A stretch of 64,000 nt of DNA from Ornatilinea sp. (GTDB lineage Bacteria; Chloroflexota; Anaerolineae; Anaerolineales; Anaerolineaceae). The stretch is from contig JAHDQE010000058.1 in the NCBI GenBank assembly GCA_018433975.1, forward strand, positions 1 to 64,000. The letters run 5' to 3'. Below the pieces are notes generated by a model, which made no database searches, was not told the DNA's origin, and was given only the letters and a program-made list of their open reading frames with translations. Positions within the stretch are counted from its first letter, which is position 1. Each line of letters opens with the position of its first letter. The translations under genes and the position numbers were made by a program. Positions 53,309 to 61,871 of the stretch are shown here, one piece after another.

Positions 53309-53929
53309 ATGACACACAGCGGGTTCGGGTGGATCCTGCTGGCCTTTGTGGCTTACGGGCTGATCCATTCCACACTGGCCTCGCTGCACGCCAAGGCGGC
53401 CGCGGTGCGCTGGTTTGGACCGGGGGCACTGCGCTGGTACCGGCTGTTCTTCAACTTCCAGGCGGCGGCAACCTTCCTGCCGATTATGGCACTGGTAGCG
53501 GTGCTACCGGACGGGCGGATCTATGCCATCCCCTTCCCGTGGAACCTAGCGAGTACGGCGGTGCAGATGGCCAGCGCCATCGGGCTGATGACAGGGGTGC
53601 TGCAAACCGACGCGCGGCATTTTCTGGGGCTGAAGCAGATTTTCGGCGAGGGCCTGGGCGACCACCCCACCGCGCTGACGGTGAGCGGCTTTTACCGCTG
53701 GGTGCGCCACCCGCTGTATACCTTCGGGCTGGCTTTCCTCTGGCTGACGCCGGTGATGAGCTGGAATGTGCTGGCCTTTAACCTGGGGGCAACGGCTTAC
53801 ATCCTGGTGGGGATCCTCTTTGAAGAGCGCAAGCTGATCGCAGCCTTCGGCGATCAGTACGCCACTTACCGCGAGCAGACTCCGATGCTGATTCCCGGGT
53901 TGAAGCTGAACCGGAAATCCAGTGCGTAG
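53309..53929 (+). CDS. NnrU/isoprenylcysteine methyltransferase-like membrane protein
   Basis: A 206-residue protein with about five hydrophobic segments. The C-terminal signature FYRWVRHPLYTFGLAFLW followed by EERKLIAAFGDQYATYREQT is that of the membrane methyltransferase family that includes ICMT, PEMT and NnrU. It probably methylates a small lipid-like or unknown substrate. It diverges from the GT-C-like gene. Start at ATG 53309. Confidence 0.78.
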   Translation: MTHSGFGWILLAFVAYGLIHSTLASLHAKAAAVRWFGPGALRWYRLFFNFQAAATFLPIMALVAVLPDGRIYAIPFPWNLASTAVQMASAIGLMTGVLQTDARHFLGLKQIFGEGLGDHPTALTVSGFYRWVRHPLYTFGLAFLWLTPVMSWNVLAFNLGATAYILVGILFEERKLIAAFGDQYATYREQTPMLIPGLKLNRKSSA

Positions 53930-53983
53930 ACGATATTCCTCCTTATGCCCTTACAAAAACGGAATATTTCCTTGAAATGGCGC

Positions 53984-54564
53984 AAAGATTTTTTGATGAA
54001 TTTTCTCACGCCATTAGAAGCTATCGCTCTAAGATATTCTCTTTCTGTTTAAACTCTCTGAGCGTAATTCTTGAATTCCTGGTCTCACGCCAAGACGCAA
54101 AGCACGCCAAGAAATTCTTTTTTCTTGAAGATTTCACAACCTCCACAGCTTTGCGAGAAAGAATGTCTAATGAAACATCACCGGCACTTCCCGGCTCGCA
54201 AACCAGGCTCCTAAAAAATTGAGACTCTGCTCTTCTCCCTGCGATGCTGCTGCCTAACTGCTTTCAACGCAGGGGTGTAAAGATTTTTTGATGAATTTTC
54301 TCACGTCATTAGAAGCTATCGCTCTAAGATATTCTCTTTCTGTTTAACTCTCTGGGCGTAATTCTTAAATTCCTGGTCTCACGCCAAGACGCAAAGCACG
54401 CCAAGAAATTATTTTTTCTTGAAGATTTCACAACCTCCGCAGTTTTGTGAGAAAGAATGTCAATGAAACACCACTGACACTTTCCGGCTCGCAAACCAGG
54501 TTCCTAAAAAATTGCGATTCTGCTCTTCTCCCTGCGATGCTGCTGCCTAACTGCTTTCAACGCA
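53984..54564. repeat. two tandem copies of a 295-bp unit, non-coding
   Basis: Copy 1 begins at 53984 and copy 2 at 54279, both with AAAGATTTTTTGATGAATTT, and they stay closely similar to CTGCTTTCAACGCA near 54270 and 54564. Differences are scattered single bases and small indels. Each copy contains CTCACGCCAAGACGCAAAGC, a motif related to the one found in the 56-57 kb array. The copies disrupt any shared reading frame, so no protein is claimed. The gap 53930-54735 has otherwise no gene. Confidence 0.85.
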
Positions 54565-54630
54565 ATAGCACAGGGCGTAGAGATTTTTAATGGAACGGTG
54601 CTCTTTGCACAAATGTTCCCCAAACACCTC

Positions 54631-54663
54631 AGACACTCGGTTTTTTAAAAAAACCGAGTGTCT
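54631..54663. terminator. 16-bp near-loopless inverted repeat
   Basis: AGACACTCGGTTTTTT and its exact complement are separated by one base. On the minus strand it would end the HAAS/PadR transcript. Confidence 0.6.
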
Positions 54664-54735
54664 TAACGCCGTGTCTTTGCGCAGAGTTTTGGTGATTTTC
54701 ATATCGCTGCCACGCAACATGGCTGATCAGCCGAT

Positions 54736-55710
54736 TTACCTGGCAATCCGTGGTTTATGCTTATGACGGATGGTTTCCAAGCCTCCGTTGACCCCCACCA
54801 AGACGAAGGGCAGTATCCATAAAGCTACCAGATAGGGGTAACGGGTGGATTCGATCAAATTCAACACAGCTATCGGAGCCGTGTAAACCCACAACGCCAG
54901 CCAGCGGAAAACGCGCTGCTTTGGGAAAAGAAACAGCGCGGGCCAGATGATGTGCGCCAGTTCAAACGGCCCGAAGTCCCAGATCAAGTTCCAGTCGGCC
55001 AGGGAATACCCCTCCGGGAAACCGCCGGAAAGGATCACACGGGTTGTCGCCAGGTTACCGACCGCGATCAGGAATGGAATCAGGGTCATGGTGAAAAGTA
55101 AGGAGTCTTTCCTCCTGGCCAGAAGTCTCACCAGCCAGGCCAACAGCACCACCAGCACGACAATCCAGAAAACCGTTTGTGCGGTTTGACCGGAGACACC
55201 GGCCGGCGCCCAGCCTCTTTCACGAAAACACATGACGAAAATCGTCAACCACAGTGAGGAGAGCCAGTAGAGTAAGCCTGCCAGCAGACCCTGCCTTTTA
55301 TAGAGCCAAAGGCCGATCAGGACCAGACAGAATTGAAAAAAGACCGAAGCGCGGATCCCCCAATAAACGAATAAAGCATTTTCTTCCGGTCCGCCGCCGG
55401 GCCCAAAGAAAACGACCAGGACGATCCAGCTCAAAACCGGGAGCACGAAGATTTCCGGGATGACGATCAGCAAATACTCCAGCCAGCGTTTGGGGTGATG
55501 GACGTCTTTCAAGCGGCGCCCTAAATCTTCCGGGTCGCCCATTTCACGGGCCAAGCGTTCCAGGCGCTCGGGCTCCTCTGCGCCCAGGCCCGGGTCGGAC
55601 AGCCCTTCGGAGAAGTGGGCGGAAATCTCTTCAACGAACAGGGCTTCTTCTTCCGGGGGCAGGCCTTTCAACTGCGCGTGCAGGCGTTGTAAATAGGTCT
55701 GGATGTTCAT
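54736..55710 (-). CDS. HAAS-type membrane protein paired with PadR
   Basis: A 324-residue protein. The first 70 residues are a helical HAAS-like domain (YLQRLHAQLKGLPPEEEALF, FSEGLSDPGLGAEEPERLER, MGDPEDLGRRLKD) and the rest contains about eight hydrophobic segments. Such proteins usually accompany PadR regulators and are thought to relay an envelope signal or be the regulated effector. It overlaps the padR-like gene by one base (TAATG). Function unknown. Confidence 0.8.
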   Translation of the reverse strand: MNIQTYLQRLHAQLKGLPPEEEALFVEEISAHFSEGLSDPGLGAEEPERLERLAREMGDPEDLGRRLKDVHHPKRWLEYLLIVIPEIFVLPVLSWIVLVVFFGPGGGPEENALFVYWGIRASVFFQFCLVLIGLWLYKRQGLLAGLLYWLSSLWLTIFVMCFRERGWAPAGVSGQTAQTVFWIVVLVVLLAWLVRLLARRKDSLLFTMTLIPFLIAVGNLATTRVILSGGFPEGYSLADWNLIWDFGPFELAHIIWPALFLFPKQRVFRWLALWVYTAPIAVLNLIESTRYPYLVALWILPFVLVGVNGGLETIRHKHKPRIAR

Positions 55711-56060
55711 TACTGTGTCCTCCGGATTTGATCGGGAGGGTTGATGACTCCAAAGAGCCGGTCAAAGAAGTGCTTCCACTCGCTACTGGCTTTGGCGAGC
55801 TGCTCTTTTCCCCGGGGGGTGATCGAGTAGATTTTCTTGCGGCGCTTCCCCTGATCCCCTTCCCATGTCCCTTCTACCAGGTTATCTTTCTCCATCTGGT
55901 GCAGGGTCGGGTACAGCAGGGCGGCCGTCATGGAAAAGTATCCTTCGCTGCGCGCTTCGAGTTCGCGCATGATGGCATACCCGTGCAGGGGGCCATCGTT
56001 GAGGACGCTGAGGATCAGCAGCAGGGTGCTGCCCCTGCGGGCCTGTTGGATCTGGAACAT
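55710..56060 (-). CDS. PadR-family transcriptional regulator
   Basis: A 116-residue winged-helix repressor: LILSVLNDGPLHGYAIMREL, YPTLHQMEKDNLVEGTW and KIYSITPRGKEQL are the PadR hallmarks. ATG at 56060 has AGGAG seven bases upstream. It leads the HAAS gene. The AT-rich, partly palindromic region upstream (56079-56125) is the likely operator. Confidence 0.92.
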   Translation of the reverse strand: MFQIQQARRGSTLLLILSVLNDGPLHGYAIMRELEARSEGYFSMTAALLYPTLHQMEKDNLVEGTWEGDQGKRRKKIYSITPRGKEQLAKASSEWKHFFDRLFGVINPPDQIRRTQ

Positions 56061-56078
56061 GTGATTTCTCCTGTTAGC

Positions 56079-56125
56079 AAGTAAATATATAAGCAGATTA
56101 TATATAATTTATTTATATATTACAA
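56079..56125. promoter_or_regulatory. AT-rich palindromic promoter/operator of padR-like gene
   Basis: A run of ATATATAA, TTATATATAA and TTATATATT segments upstream of the PadR gene. PadR proteins bind such AT-rich inverted repeats; exact half-sites cannot be fixed by eye. Confidence 0.45.
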
Positions 56126-57420
56126 GAGGGAATTTTTGGTTTCTGCCGTATCACTTCTTTCAAGGCAATGGCGCAGGGACGCAAGGGTTTTTTTAGTTTC
56201 GCTGTTGCCAGAGTGAGGGACTTGATTAATCTCACGCAAAGTCGCCAAGACCGCAAAGGTTTAAATGCTTTATTATTGTTTATGATGATCGATTCGCTCC
56301 ATTTATCCTCCGAGATGAAGTGAGCGACTTTAGGGAACCCACAACGCCAGCAAAAAAAAACGACATTGATTTGTTTCTTTTGTGAAACAATTCGGAACAA
56401 TTCCTTTCCCTGTAAAGCCGATATATTTTTCTCTCGCAAGAATGCCAGCAAAGATTTTTAAAAGTATTTCTTGGCGTACTTTGCGCCTTGGCGTGAGGTT
56501 AAAATTTTATCTCACACAGTGTCGTGGACAGAGACTCTTTTCCTTCTGGCATTGTGCTGCCGTTGCCAGAGTGAGGGGCTTGATTAATCTCACGCAACAC
56601 TTGCACCTGCCGCAAGTGCAGGTGAGCCGCCAAGGCCGCAAAGGTTTAAATGCTTTATTGTTGTTTATGGTGATCGATTCGCTCCATTTACCCTCCCAAA
56701 TGAGGTGAGCGGCTTTAGGGAACCCGCAGCACCAGCATAAAAAAACGACTTTGATTTGTTTTTTTGTGAAACAATTCGGAACAATTCCTTTCCCTGTAAA
56801 GCCGGTGCATTTTTTCTCACGCCAAGACGCCAAGACCGCAAAGTCTTTTGACAATGACGCTGGAGTGGCGGGCTGTTCAGGGGAGTCTTCTGGATAAAGG
56901 GGCGGGGAGGTTGCCACACCGTCCCGCCAAAGGCGCGGGACGGTTCGCAACGACACTTTAAAGTCAGCGCCTCCTTTGGGGATTTGATTTTTTTGTGAAA
57001 CAATTCGGAACAATTCCTTTCCTTGCGAAACTAGTACATTTTTTCTCACGCAAAGATGCCAGAAAAGATTTTTAAAAGTATTTCTTGGCGTACTTTGCGC
57101 CTTGGCGTGAGGTTAAGGGTTTGTCTCAAAGTTACAGCATCGTGCTCCCGAGAGGGCAGAGATTCTTCTCCTTCAGGTATCGTGCTGCCGTTGCCAGAGT
57201 GAAGGGCTTGATTAATCTCACGCAAAGCCGCCAAGGCCGCAAAGGTTTTTTGACAATAACGCTGGAGCGGCGGGCTGTTCCGGGGAGGCTCCTGAATAAA
57301 AGGGCGGGGAGGTTGCCGCGCCGTCCCGCCAAAAGCGCGGGATGGTTCGCAACGACACTTTTAAGCCAGGCCTCCTTTGGGGATTTGTTTTTTTTTGTGA
57401 AACAATTCGGAACAATTCCT
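56126..57420. repeat. mosaic array of interspersed repeats, non-coding
   Basis: Four blocks share modules in shuffled order. TGTGAAACAATTCGGAACAA occurs at 56381, 56765, 56994 and 57396. GAGGGGCTTGATTAATCTCACG-like modules start near 56213, 56572 and 57199. TTCTTGGCGTACTTTGCGCC occurs near 56468 and 57079. TCGATTCGCTCCATTTA occurs near 56290 and 56672. A GC-rich module with GGGCGGGGAGGTTGCC occurs near 56900 and 57305. The array ends exactly at the stop codon of the next gene. Several frames cross it but only as repeat shadows. Confidence 0.85.
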
Positions 57421-57831
57421 TTAATCCGGTTCGAGGGGCAGGGACCCGGTTTTTTTGGCGCGCATATCGGCGAGGACGGCCTGCAAGGCGGTGCTCAATG
57501 ACGCGTTGGATTCATCGCCAAATATCAGGTACTGGGCTTTCATCATGTTGGTGAGGCTGGTGGAGGCCATGCTGAAAACGCGCAGCAGCCCGGCGGCATC
57601 GTAGAGGTTATCGACGGATTCGCTGAGTTCGACCAGGCGGCGGATGAAAAAGCGCATGAAGGCAATCTCTTCATCGAGGGTTTGTTTGGAGCGCTGCGAT
57701 TCTTCAGCATAGACGGTTGGGTTGCAGCGGGGGGAGTACATGCCGTGTTTGAGGGCGTTGGTGTTGCCGACGGGGGCGCCGCGGCGGCGTTTTGGGGAAA
57801 GCGGGACAAAGGATGCGGTTTCCTGTTCCAA
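57421..57831 (-). CDS. hypothetical protein with GAPxGNxNAxKHG motif
   Basis: A 136-residue protein. The N-terminal KRRRGAPVGNTNALKHGMYS motif is frequent in small DNA-associated proteins of phage and mobile elements; a helical rest (DEEIAFMRFFIRRLVELS) follows. The start is TTG 57831, supported by AGGAGG seven bases upstream. It lies at the edge of the repeat array, whose last unit abuts its stop codon. Function unknown; mobile-element origin is a guess. Confidence 0.65.
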   Translation of the reverse strand: MEQETASFVPLSPKRRRGAPVGNTNALKHGMYSPRCNPTVYAEESQRSKQTLDEEIAFMRFFIRRLVELSESVDNLYDAAGLLRVFSMASTSLTNMMKAQYLIFGDESNASLSTALQAVLADMRAKKTGSLPLEPD

Positions 57832-58129
57832 GTGTTTTCCTCCTGTTTTGAGAAACCCAAAAGAGACAAATTATTATAGAACATAAATTCTATTAAGTCA
57901 AGGGCCAATTTTTCGAATTTTTGGTTTATCACAAAGCGCGAAGGTGGGATGACTGCGCGAAAGACTGCAATGTTTTGCTACGCCCGGTGTCCGCTTCACG
58001 ATCATATGCAATCTACCTTGATCGGGATGGAGAAGCGGGGCCGGGAAAAGCAGCGGGGCGATTTATTTGTGGCAGTGAGCGAGGCCCGGGTTTTGGGTCT
58101 GGCAAGCAGCCGCTGTTTTTGGCGGCGGC

Positions 58130-58281
58130 TTGAACCTGGGAACCCAGAGTCATATACTATGAATACTTATTCGTGGGGTAGTTTATCGGTGAATGGTGGG
58201 CGAGCGTTTACCATTTTTGTTTTCTCAGCATAGCATATTGGTGCGGTCATACCCTGAAGGGCACTTAAAAACAACCGCACC
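58130..58281 (+). repeat. upstream copy of a cassette-flanking direct repeat with hairpin
   Basis: TTGAACCTGGGAACCCAGAG begins a module of about 100 bp that recurs at 58867. It ends with GGTGCGGT and ACCGCACC (58240-58281), a hairpin that recurs in shorter form at 59059-59083. The stretch 57832-58347 contains no other gene I can support. Confidence 0.7.
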
Positions 58282-58347
58282 TTGCGGGCTGGTCAGGCGG
58301 CCGGACAGGCTCAACAGCAAGTGAACAGTATACAGAGAGGAAGCAAA

Positions 58348-58833
58348 ATGAATGCGGATTCCGCACATAAAAGTGGTTGGGAGATTGCAGAAGTCGTTTT
58401 TGGGGTTCCATTTCTTATCAGCATCACCTTACACTTTATTGTCCCTTTTTCGTTACCGCAAGGAATTCTCAGGCAAGTCACCCTCCCTGTGGGAATCGTT
58501 TTGATCCTCACCGGTATAGGTTTGATCGTTTCGGCCCGCCGTGAGCTGGCTCACTACAACCAACCTACCGACCCCGGTCATCCAACAAGCAGGGTTGTGA
58601 AAACAGGGGTGTTCTCGATATCGAGAAATCCGCTCTATCTTGCGAGTGTTATGGTTTTCTTCGGGATTGCGCTGATGCTGAACATCCTTTGGGGGGTTGT
58701 AACGCTTCCGGTTTCGATTGTTCTCTGTTATTCCGTTTTGATACTTCCCGAGGAGCGATACCTGACAGCCAAGTTCGGCAAAGAATACGAAGAATATGCT
58801 GCTTGTGTTCACCGGTGGCTTGGCCGGGAATGA
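58348..58833 (+). CDS. isoprenylcysteine carboxyl methyltransferase-like membrane protein
   Basis: A 161-residue protein with about four hydrophobic segments. The signature VVKTGVFSISRNPLYLASVM plus LPEERYLTAKFGKEYEEYA identifies the ICMT/PEMT membrane methyltransferase family. ATG at 58348 has GAGGAAG upstream; a longer frame from 58282 covers repeat sequence. The gene is flanked by direct repeats as if inserted as a cassette. Substrate unknown. Confidence 0.82.
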   Translation: MNADSAHKSGWEIAEVVFGVPFLISITLHFIVPFSLPQGILRQVTLPVGIVLILTGIGLIVSARRELAHYNQPTDPGHPTSRVVKTGVFSISRNPLYLASVMVFFGIALMLNILWGVVTLPVSIVLCYSVLILPEERYLTAKFGKEYEEYAACVHRWLGRE

Positions 58834-58866
58834 ACTACAATCTATAGTTTTTTCCGAGTTGGTGGG

Positions 58867-59083
58867 TTGAACCTGGACACCCAGAGTTGTATAATGTGAA
58901 CAATTACTAGTGGGGCAATTTATTGGTAAATTGTGAATGCCGTTTGCCATTTTTGTATTCTCACCAATTACTATGATGGACTCGTCTTCAACAGTGAGTA
59001 AGAGAAATGATTTATGGTGCGTTAGAAACGCACCCTACGGCTATGCATAGTAAACATTGGTGCAGTCAAAAAACAACCGCACC
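58867..59083 (+). repeat. downstream copy of the cassette-flanking repeat, interrupted by a REP-like hairpin
   Basis: TTGAACCTGGACACCCAGAG to CATTTTTGTATTCTCACC repeats the module at 58130. A segment with GGTGCGTTAGAAACGCACC (59016-59034), a widely seen REP-like hairpin followed by CTACGG, is inserted before the GGTGCAGT/ACCGCACC hairpin. Confidence 0.7.
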
Positions 59084-59138
59084 CTTGTCTGTTTTTATAT
59101 GAAACTGTACGACACTAATTTCATTCAGGAAACTTAAA

Positions 59139-59792
59139 ATGATGGAAAAATCTCTCCGCAGATACACCAGCTTGCCAATTTTGCTTGATATCTTGAACAA
59201 GCAGCATTTAACTCTATTGGACCCAAGAAATTGGGATGATAAAAACGATTCTTACTTTTTAGAATTATATAAGAAGCATTCGAAGTTTAAATCTGTCCTA
59301 GCACTGTGTTTTGCGGAGGCACCCGAATGTTACCATCATTGGAAAATTTATTCAGGTAACACAAGTGGTGTTTGTATTGAATTTAATACTGATATTCTAT
59401 ATACATATGTTAATCGCGTTACAGGAATTAGATCGGGAACTGTCCTATATAAAACGATAGATGACTTCAACAATGATACGCTGAATCCGTCCACATTACC
59501 ATTTATAAAACGACATGCATTTCAAGACGAAAAAGAATTTCGTTTTATTTATGAAAGTGAATCAGAAGAAATTCCAAGCAAATCTGTGAAAATAGGCATT
59601 AGTTGTATATCAAGAATTATTTTTAATCCTTGGATTCCGAAATCAGTTTTCGAATCTATCAGAAACATAATCATTAGAGTTAGTGATTGCAATGAGGATC
59701 AGATTGTTCAAACAACTGTTATTGAGAATGAACGATGGAAAAGGATTGCCAAGGATAAACTTAAAAACCTTGAGATGTCCCCCTTTAAATAA
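59139..59792 (+). CDS. DUF2971 family protein
   Basis: A 217-residue soluble protein. The pattern LYRYxS-like RRYTSLPILLDIL near the start, LALCFAEAPECYHHWKIYSG, SGVCIEFNTDIL and FQDEKEFRFIYES fits DUF2971, a family of unknown function common in accessory and defence regions. AGGAAA lies upstream. Codon use is AT-rich, unlike the left 50 kb, which suggests transfer. Confidence 0.75.
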   Translation: MMEKSLRRYTSLPILLDILNKQHLTLLDPRNWDDKNDSYFLELYKKHSKFKSVLALCFAEAPECYHHWKIYSGNTSGVCIEFNTDILYTYVNRVTGIRSGTVLYKTIDDFNNDTLNPSTLPFIKRHAFQDEKEFRFIYESESEEIPSKSVKIGISCISRIIFNPWIPKSVFESIRNIIIRVSDCNEDQIVQTTVIENERWKRIAKDKLKNLEMSPFK

Positions 59793-60296
59793 AAATCTTT
59801 CAAGAGTATTTTTGGTAAAGATCTAAGGGATGTCAGTTATGACGAGCTTTTACCGGAACAGGTCACTTAAGATTCTTTATTCGCTCCGAACCTCAAACTT
59901 ACGCGTTCCAAGTGGAAATACTATTCTGGGTTGTTTGTTCTCCTTAAACAGCAATTGTGCATCCCCACCGATCAGATCTAACGTTTACAACAACCAGTTG
60001 CTCAAGTCTTTGTTATCTTAGTCTTTGGTAATGTCCTAATTTTTGTGTGAGCTTTAACAACTCCTTGAAATTTTTGGTTTAACACAGAGCGCGAAGATGG
60101 AACAATAAAGAAGAGACTACCCCACGGTCGCGACGACAGCCGGAGCGAGATGCATTTTCATACTAACAGGTATAAGATTTTTTTAGACGAATAAAATCTT
60201 GCCAGTATATAGATGGTTACAGTATTTTTTAATATCAATATAGCAACAGTTAAAAACGTCTACAACAAGAAGCTAATTTTGGGGTTTCTTTGAAAA
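59793..60296. other. gene-free AT-rich gap with a possible gene remnant and a repeat
   Basis: On the minus strand 59877-59984 encodes 35 residues (LIGGDAQLLFKENKQPR and following) closed by stops on both sides, which reads like the end of a decayed protein. GAAATTTTTGGTTTAACACA at 60066 repeats a module present near 57915. AAGATTTTTTTAGACGAATAAAATCTT-type pairing (two halves around 60176-60202) may be a terminator. No complete gene is visible. Confidence 0.4.
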
Positions 60297-61316
60297 ATGA
60301 ACCTAAAATCAGTACGAAGAATAATTTGTAGTGATCAAGAAATTGAAGAATTATATTGGGCTTTTAATTTGCAGGGCCTTCGCGGTTTTCTCGAATATTA
60401 TAAGGCTATAAGAAAGAAGAACCTGAAATTTCTCTTAGCCGCTAGTGTAGGGGAAAGTTTATTCTCGATTCAAAGAATATGTTCTGAGGGTTTATTTTTT
60501 GAGGAACTGATAGGCGAGTTAGGGATTGCTCAAGCTTCAAGAGAAATTTTAGAAAAATGGAATTTAGACGTGCGATATGAGATTGAGGGAAGTGTCGCAA
60601 AAGTATTCGAAGAGCAAGCCTTCGTCAGTTACGGAAATCATTCAAGCGGGTTAGAAAGTATTATCTTTGATTCCTGTTTTTCGCGATCAAATATATATCA
60701 AATTGGAGCATCGTTTCTTCCCAAAATTGGACCCAATATAAGTAAGACGGCTTTGTTGGTCCATAATGTTAGCATTTCCCAAGTCGAATTATTAAACAAC
60801 TCGAAAACCAAAAAAATGAGAGATAAAGTTTTGGATGAGTTTGAGGCATTTGTTTGGCCTATGACAGAAGATAAAGCAGCAAGGGAACACAACCGGAAAA
60901 TCCTTTCCTTAGCATCAGAACTTGTCCTCAGCGGATGTGGTGTTAATATTTTCCCTACTGGTTCAGTGAAAGTCGATGCGGCTTGGAAGAATGGAATCGG
61001 CTCGTTGATAGGGAAAATTGCCCGCCAAAAACATGACCAGCCAGTTTATATCATTCCCATAATTTATGGAATTAGTGAAACATATCCACTGGCGTCAAAT
61101 TTACTGCCACGATTCAACCTTGCTCATTTATTAGCTAAACTACAGACGAGTATTTTTGAAAGCACTCCCTATATTTATGCTCCAAGTGCCATTCCCATTA
61201 AATCACTGAATTTAGACGCACTAGAAACTGCTGAAGTTACTTACAAACTTAAAGAGATTTGGGTAAACATCCAACAAATTGCTCAAAAGAAATTTGTCAA
61301 ATGGCCGAAAAAGTAA
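60297..61316 (+). CDS. glycerolipid acyltransferase-like (PlsC-family) protein
   Basis: A 339-residue protein. The acyltransferase motif HX4E appears in YGNHSSGLESIIF, and the second motif is FPTGSVKVDAAWKNGIG, replacing the usual FPEGT; VYIIPIIYGISETYPL corresponds to the last block. This supports an acyl-CoA/ACP-dependent lipid acyltransferase, with atypical residues in the second motif. It overlaps the next gene by 16 bp. No clear ribosome site. AT-rich. Confidence 0.7.
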   Translation: MNLKSVRRIICSDQEIEELYWAFNLQGLRGFLEYYKAIRKKNLKFLLAASVGESLFSIQRICSEGLFFEELIGELGIAQASREILEKWNLDVRYEIEGSVAKVFEEQAFVSYGNHSSGLESIIFDSCFSRSNIYQIGASFLPKIGPNISKTALLVHNVSISQVELLNNSKTKKMRDKVLDEFEAFVWPMTEDKAAREHNRKILSLASELVLSGCGVNIFPTGSVKVDAAWKNGIGSLIGKIARQKHDQPVYIIPIIYGISETYPLASNLLPRFNLAHLLAKLQTSIFESTPYIYAPSAIPIKSLNLDALETAEVTYKLKEIWVNIQQIAQKKFVKWPKK

Positions 61317-61864
61317 GACTCCGATTTCCTGTCTCAATGTTATGGATGCTTGATAATAAGTTTCGAGAGAATTATGGTAGCCACAAATCTCTCTTACTAA
61401 AGCTTGGAATCTCCCGGGGTATGCATGTTTTAGAACCTGGTTGCGGGCCAGGAATTATTACTAAGGCAATCTCAACAATTGTTGGTGAAATTGGCTGGGT
61501 ATTTGCCTTTGATGTTAATCCCAAGATGATTGAACAAGCGAAACAAAAACTCTCAACAGTCAAAACAGTTTCTCTTGCTGTGTGTGCTGCCCACCAAATA
61601 CCAATAGCTGAACCAAAACATCTATTCGATGCAATTATTTTCTACTATGTATTGCATGAAATTGCAAATCGGGAAAGGCTTTTATTATTATACTCTTCGT
61701 TTCTGAACAAAGATGGTTTATTGATTATTACAGAACCAAGAGTTGAAGTTAATCGGGACTTCTTATGTACTGAAATAAAACAGGTTGAAGGTGCGGGGTT
61801 CGAATTGATTGATCAATCACAGACCTTGCCGTTTCGATCAGAATTGGTTTTCAGAAAGGTATGA
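61301..61864 (+). CDS. class I SAM-dependent methyltransferase
   Basis: A 187-residue methyltransferase. Motif I is HVLEPGCGPGIITKAIS, the ribose-binding acid is in FAFDVNPKMIEQAK, and FDAIIFYYVLHEI and LLIITEPRVEVN follow. UbiE-like in style. It overlaps the acyltransferase gene and is seven bases before the prenyl synthase gene, so its substrate may be a lipid or isoprenoid made by these neighbours. ATG at 61301 is chosen; a longer frame overlaps the previous gene. Confidence 0.8.
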   Translation: MAEKVRLRFPVSMLWMLDNKFRENYGSHKSLLLKLGISRGMHVLEPGCGPGIITKAISTIVGEIGWVFAFDVNPKMIEQAKQKLSTVKTVSLAVCAAHQIPIAEPKHLFDAIIFYYVLHEIANRERLLLLYSSFLNKDGLLIITEPRVEVNRDFLCTEIKQVEGAGFELIDQSQTLPFRSELVFRKV

Positions 61865-61871
61865 ATTTACT

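Noticed and set aside
53977..54222. 81-residue open frame across repeat copy 1
   Set aside because: It is a translation of the 295-bp repeat; the second copy has frameshifts and no ribosome site is present.
54250..54275. attC-like TGCCTAAC followed by TTTCAACGCA
   Set aside because: No matching GTTRRRY core or long imperfect palindrome, and no integron integrase in the window.
56126..57420. CRISPR array
   Set aside because: Repeat units are long, irregularly spaced and shuffled, with no constant-length spacers and no cas genes.
57949..58233. 94-residue open frame before the ICMT-like gene
   Set aside because: Half of it is the flanking direct repeat; no ribosome site and no protein-like pattern.
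59830..60021. 63-residue plus-strand frame
   Set aside because: Composition looks random and a better coding signal lies on the opposite strand.
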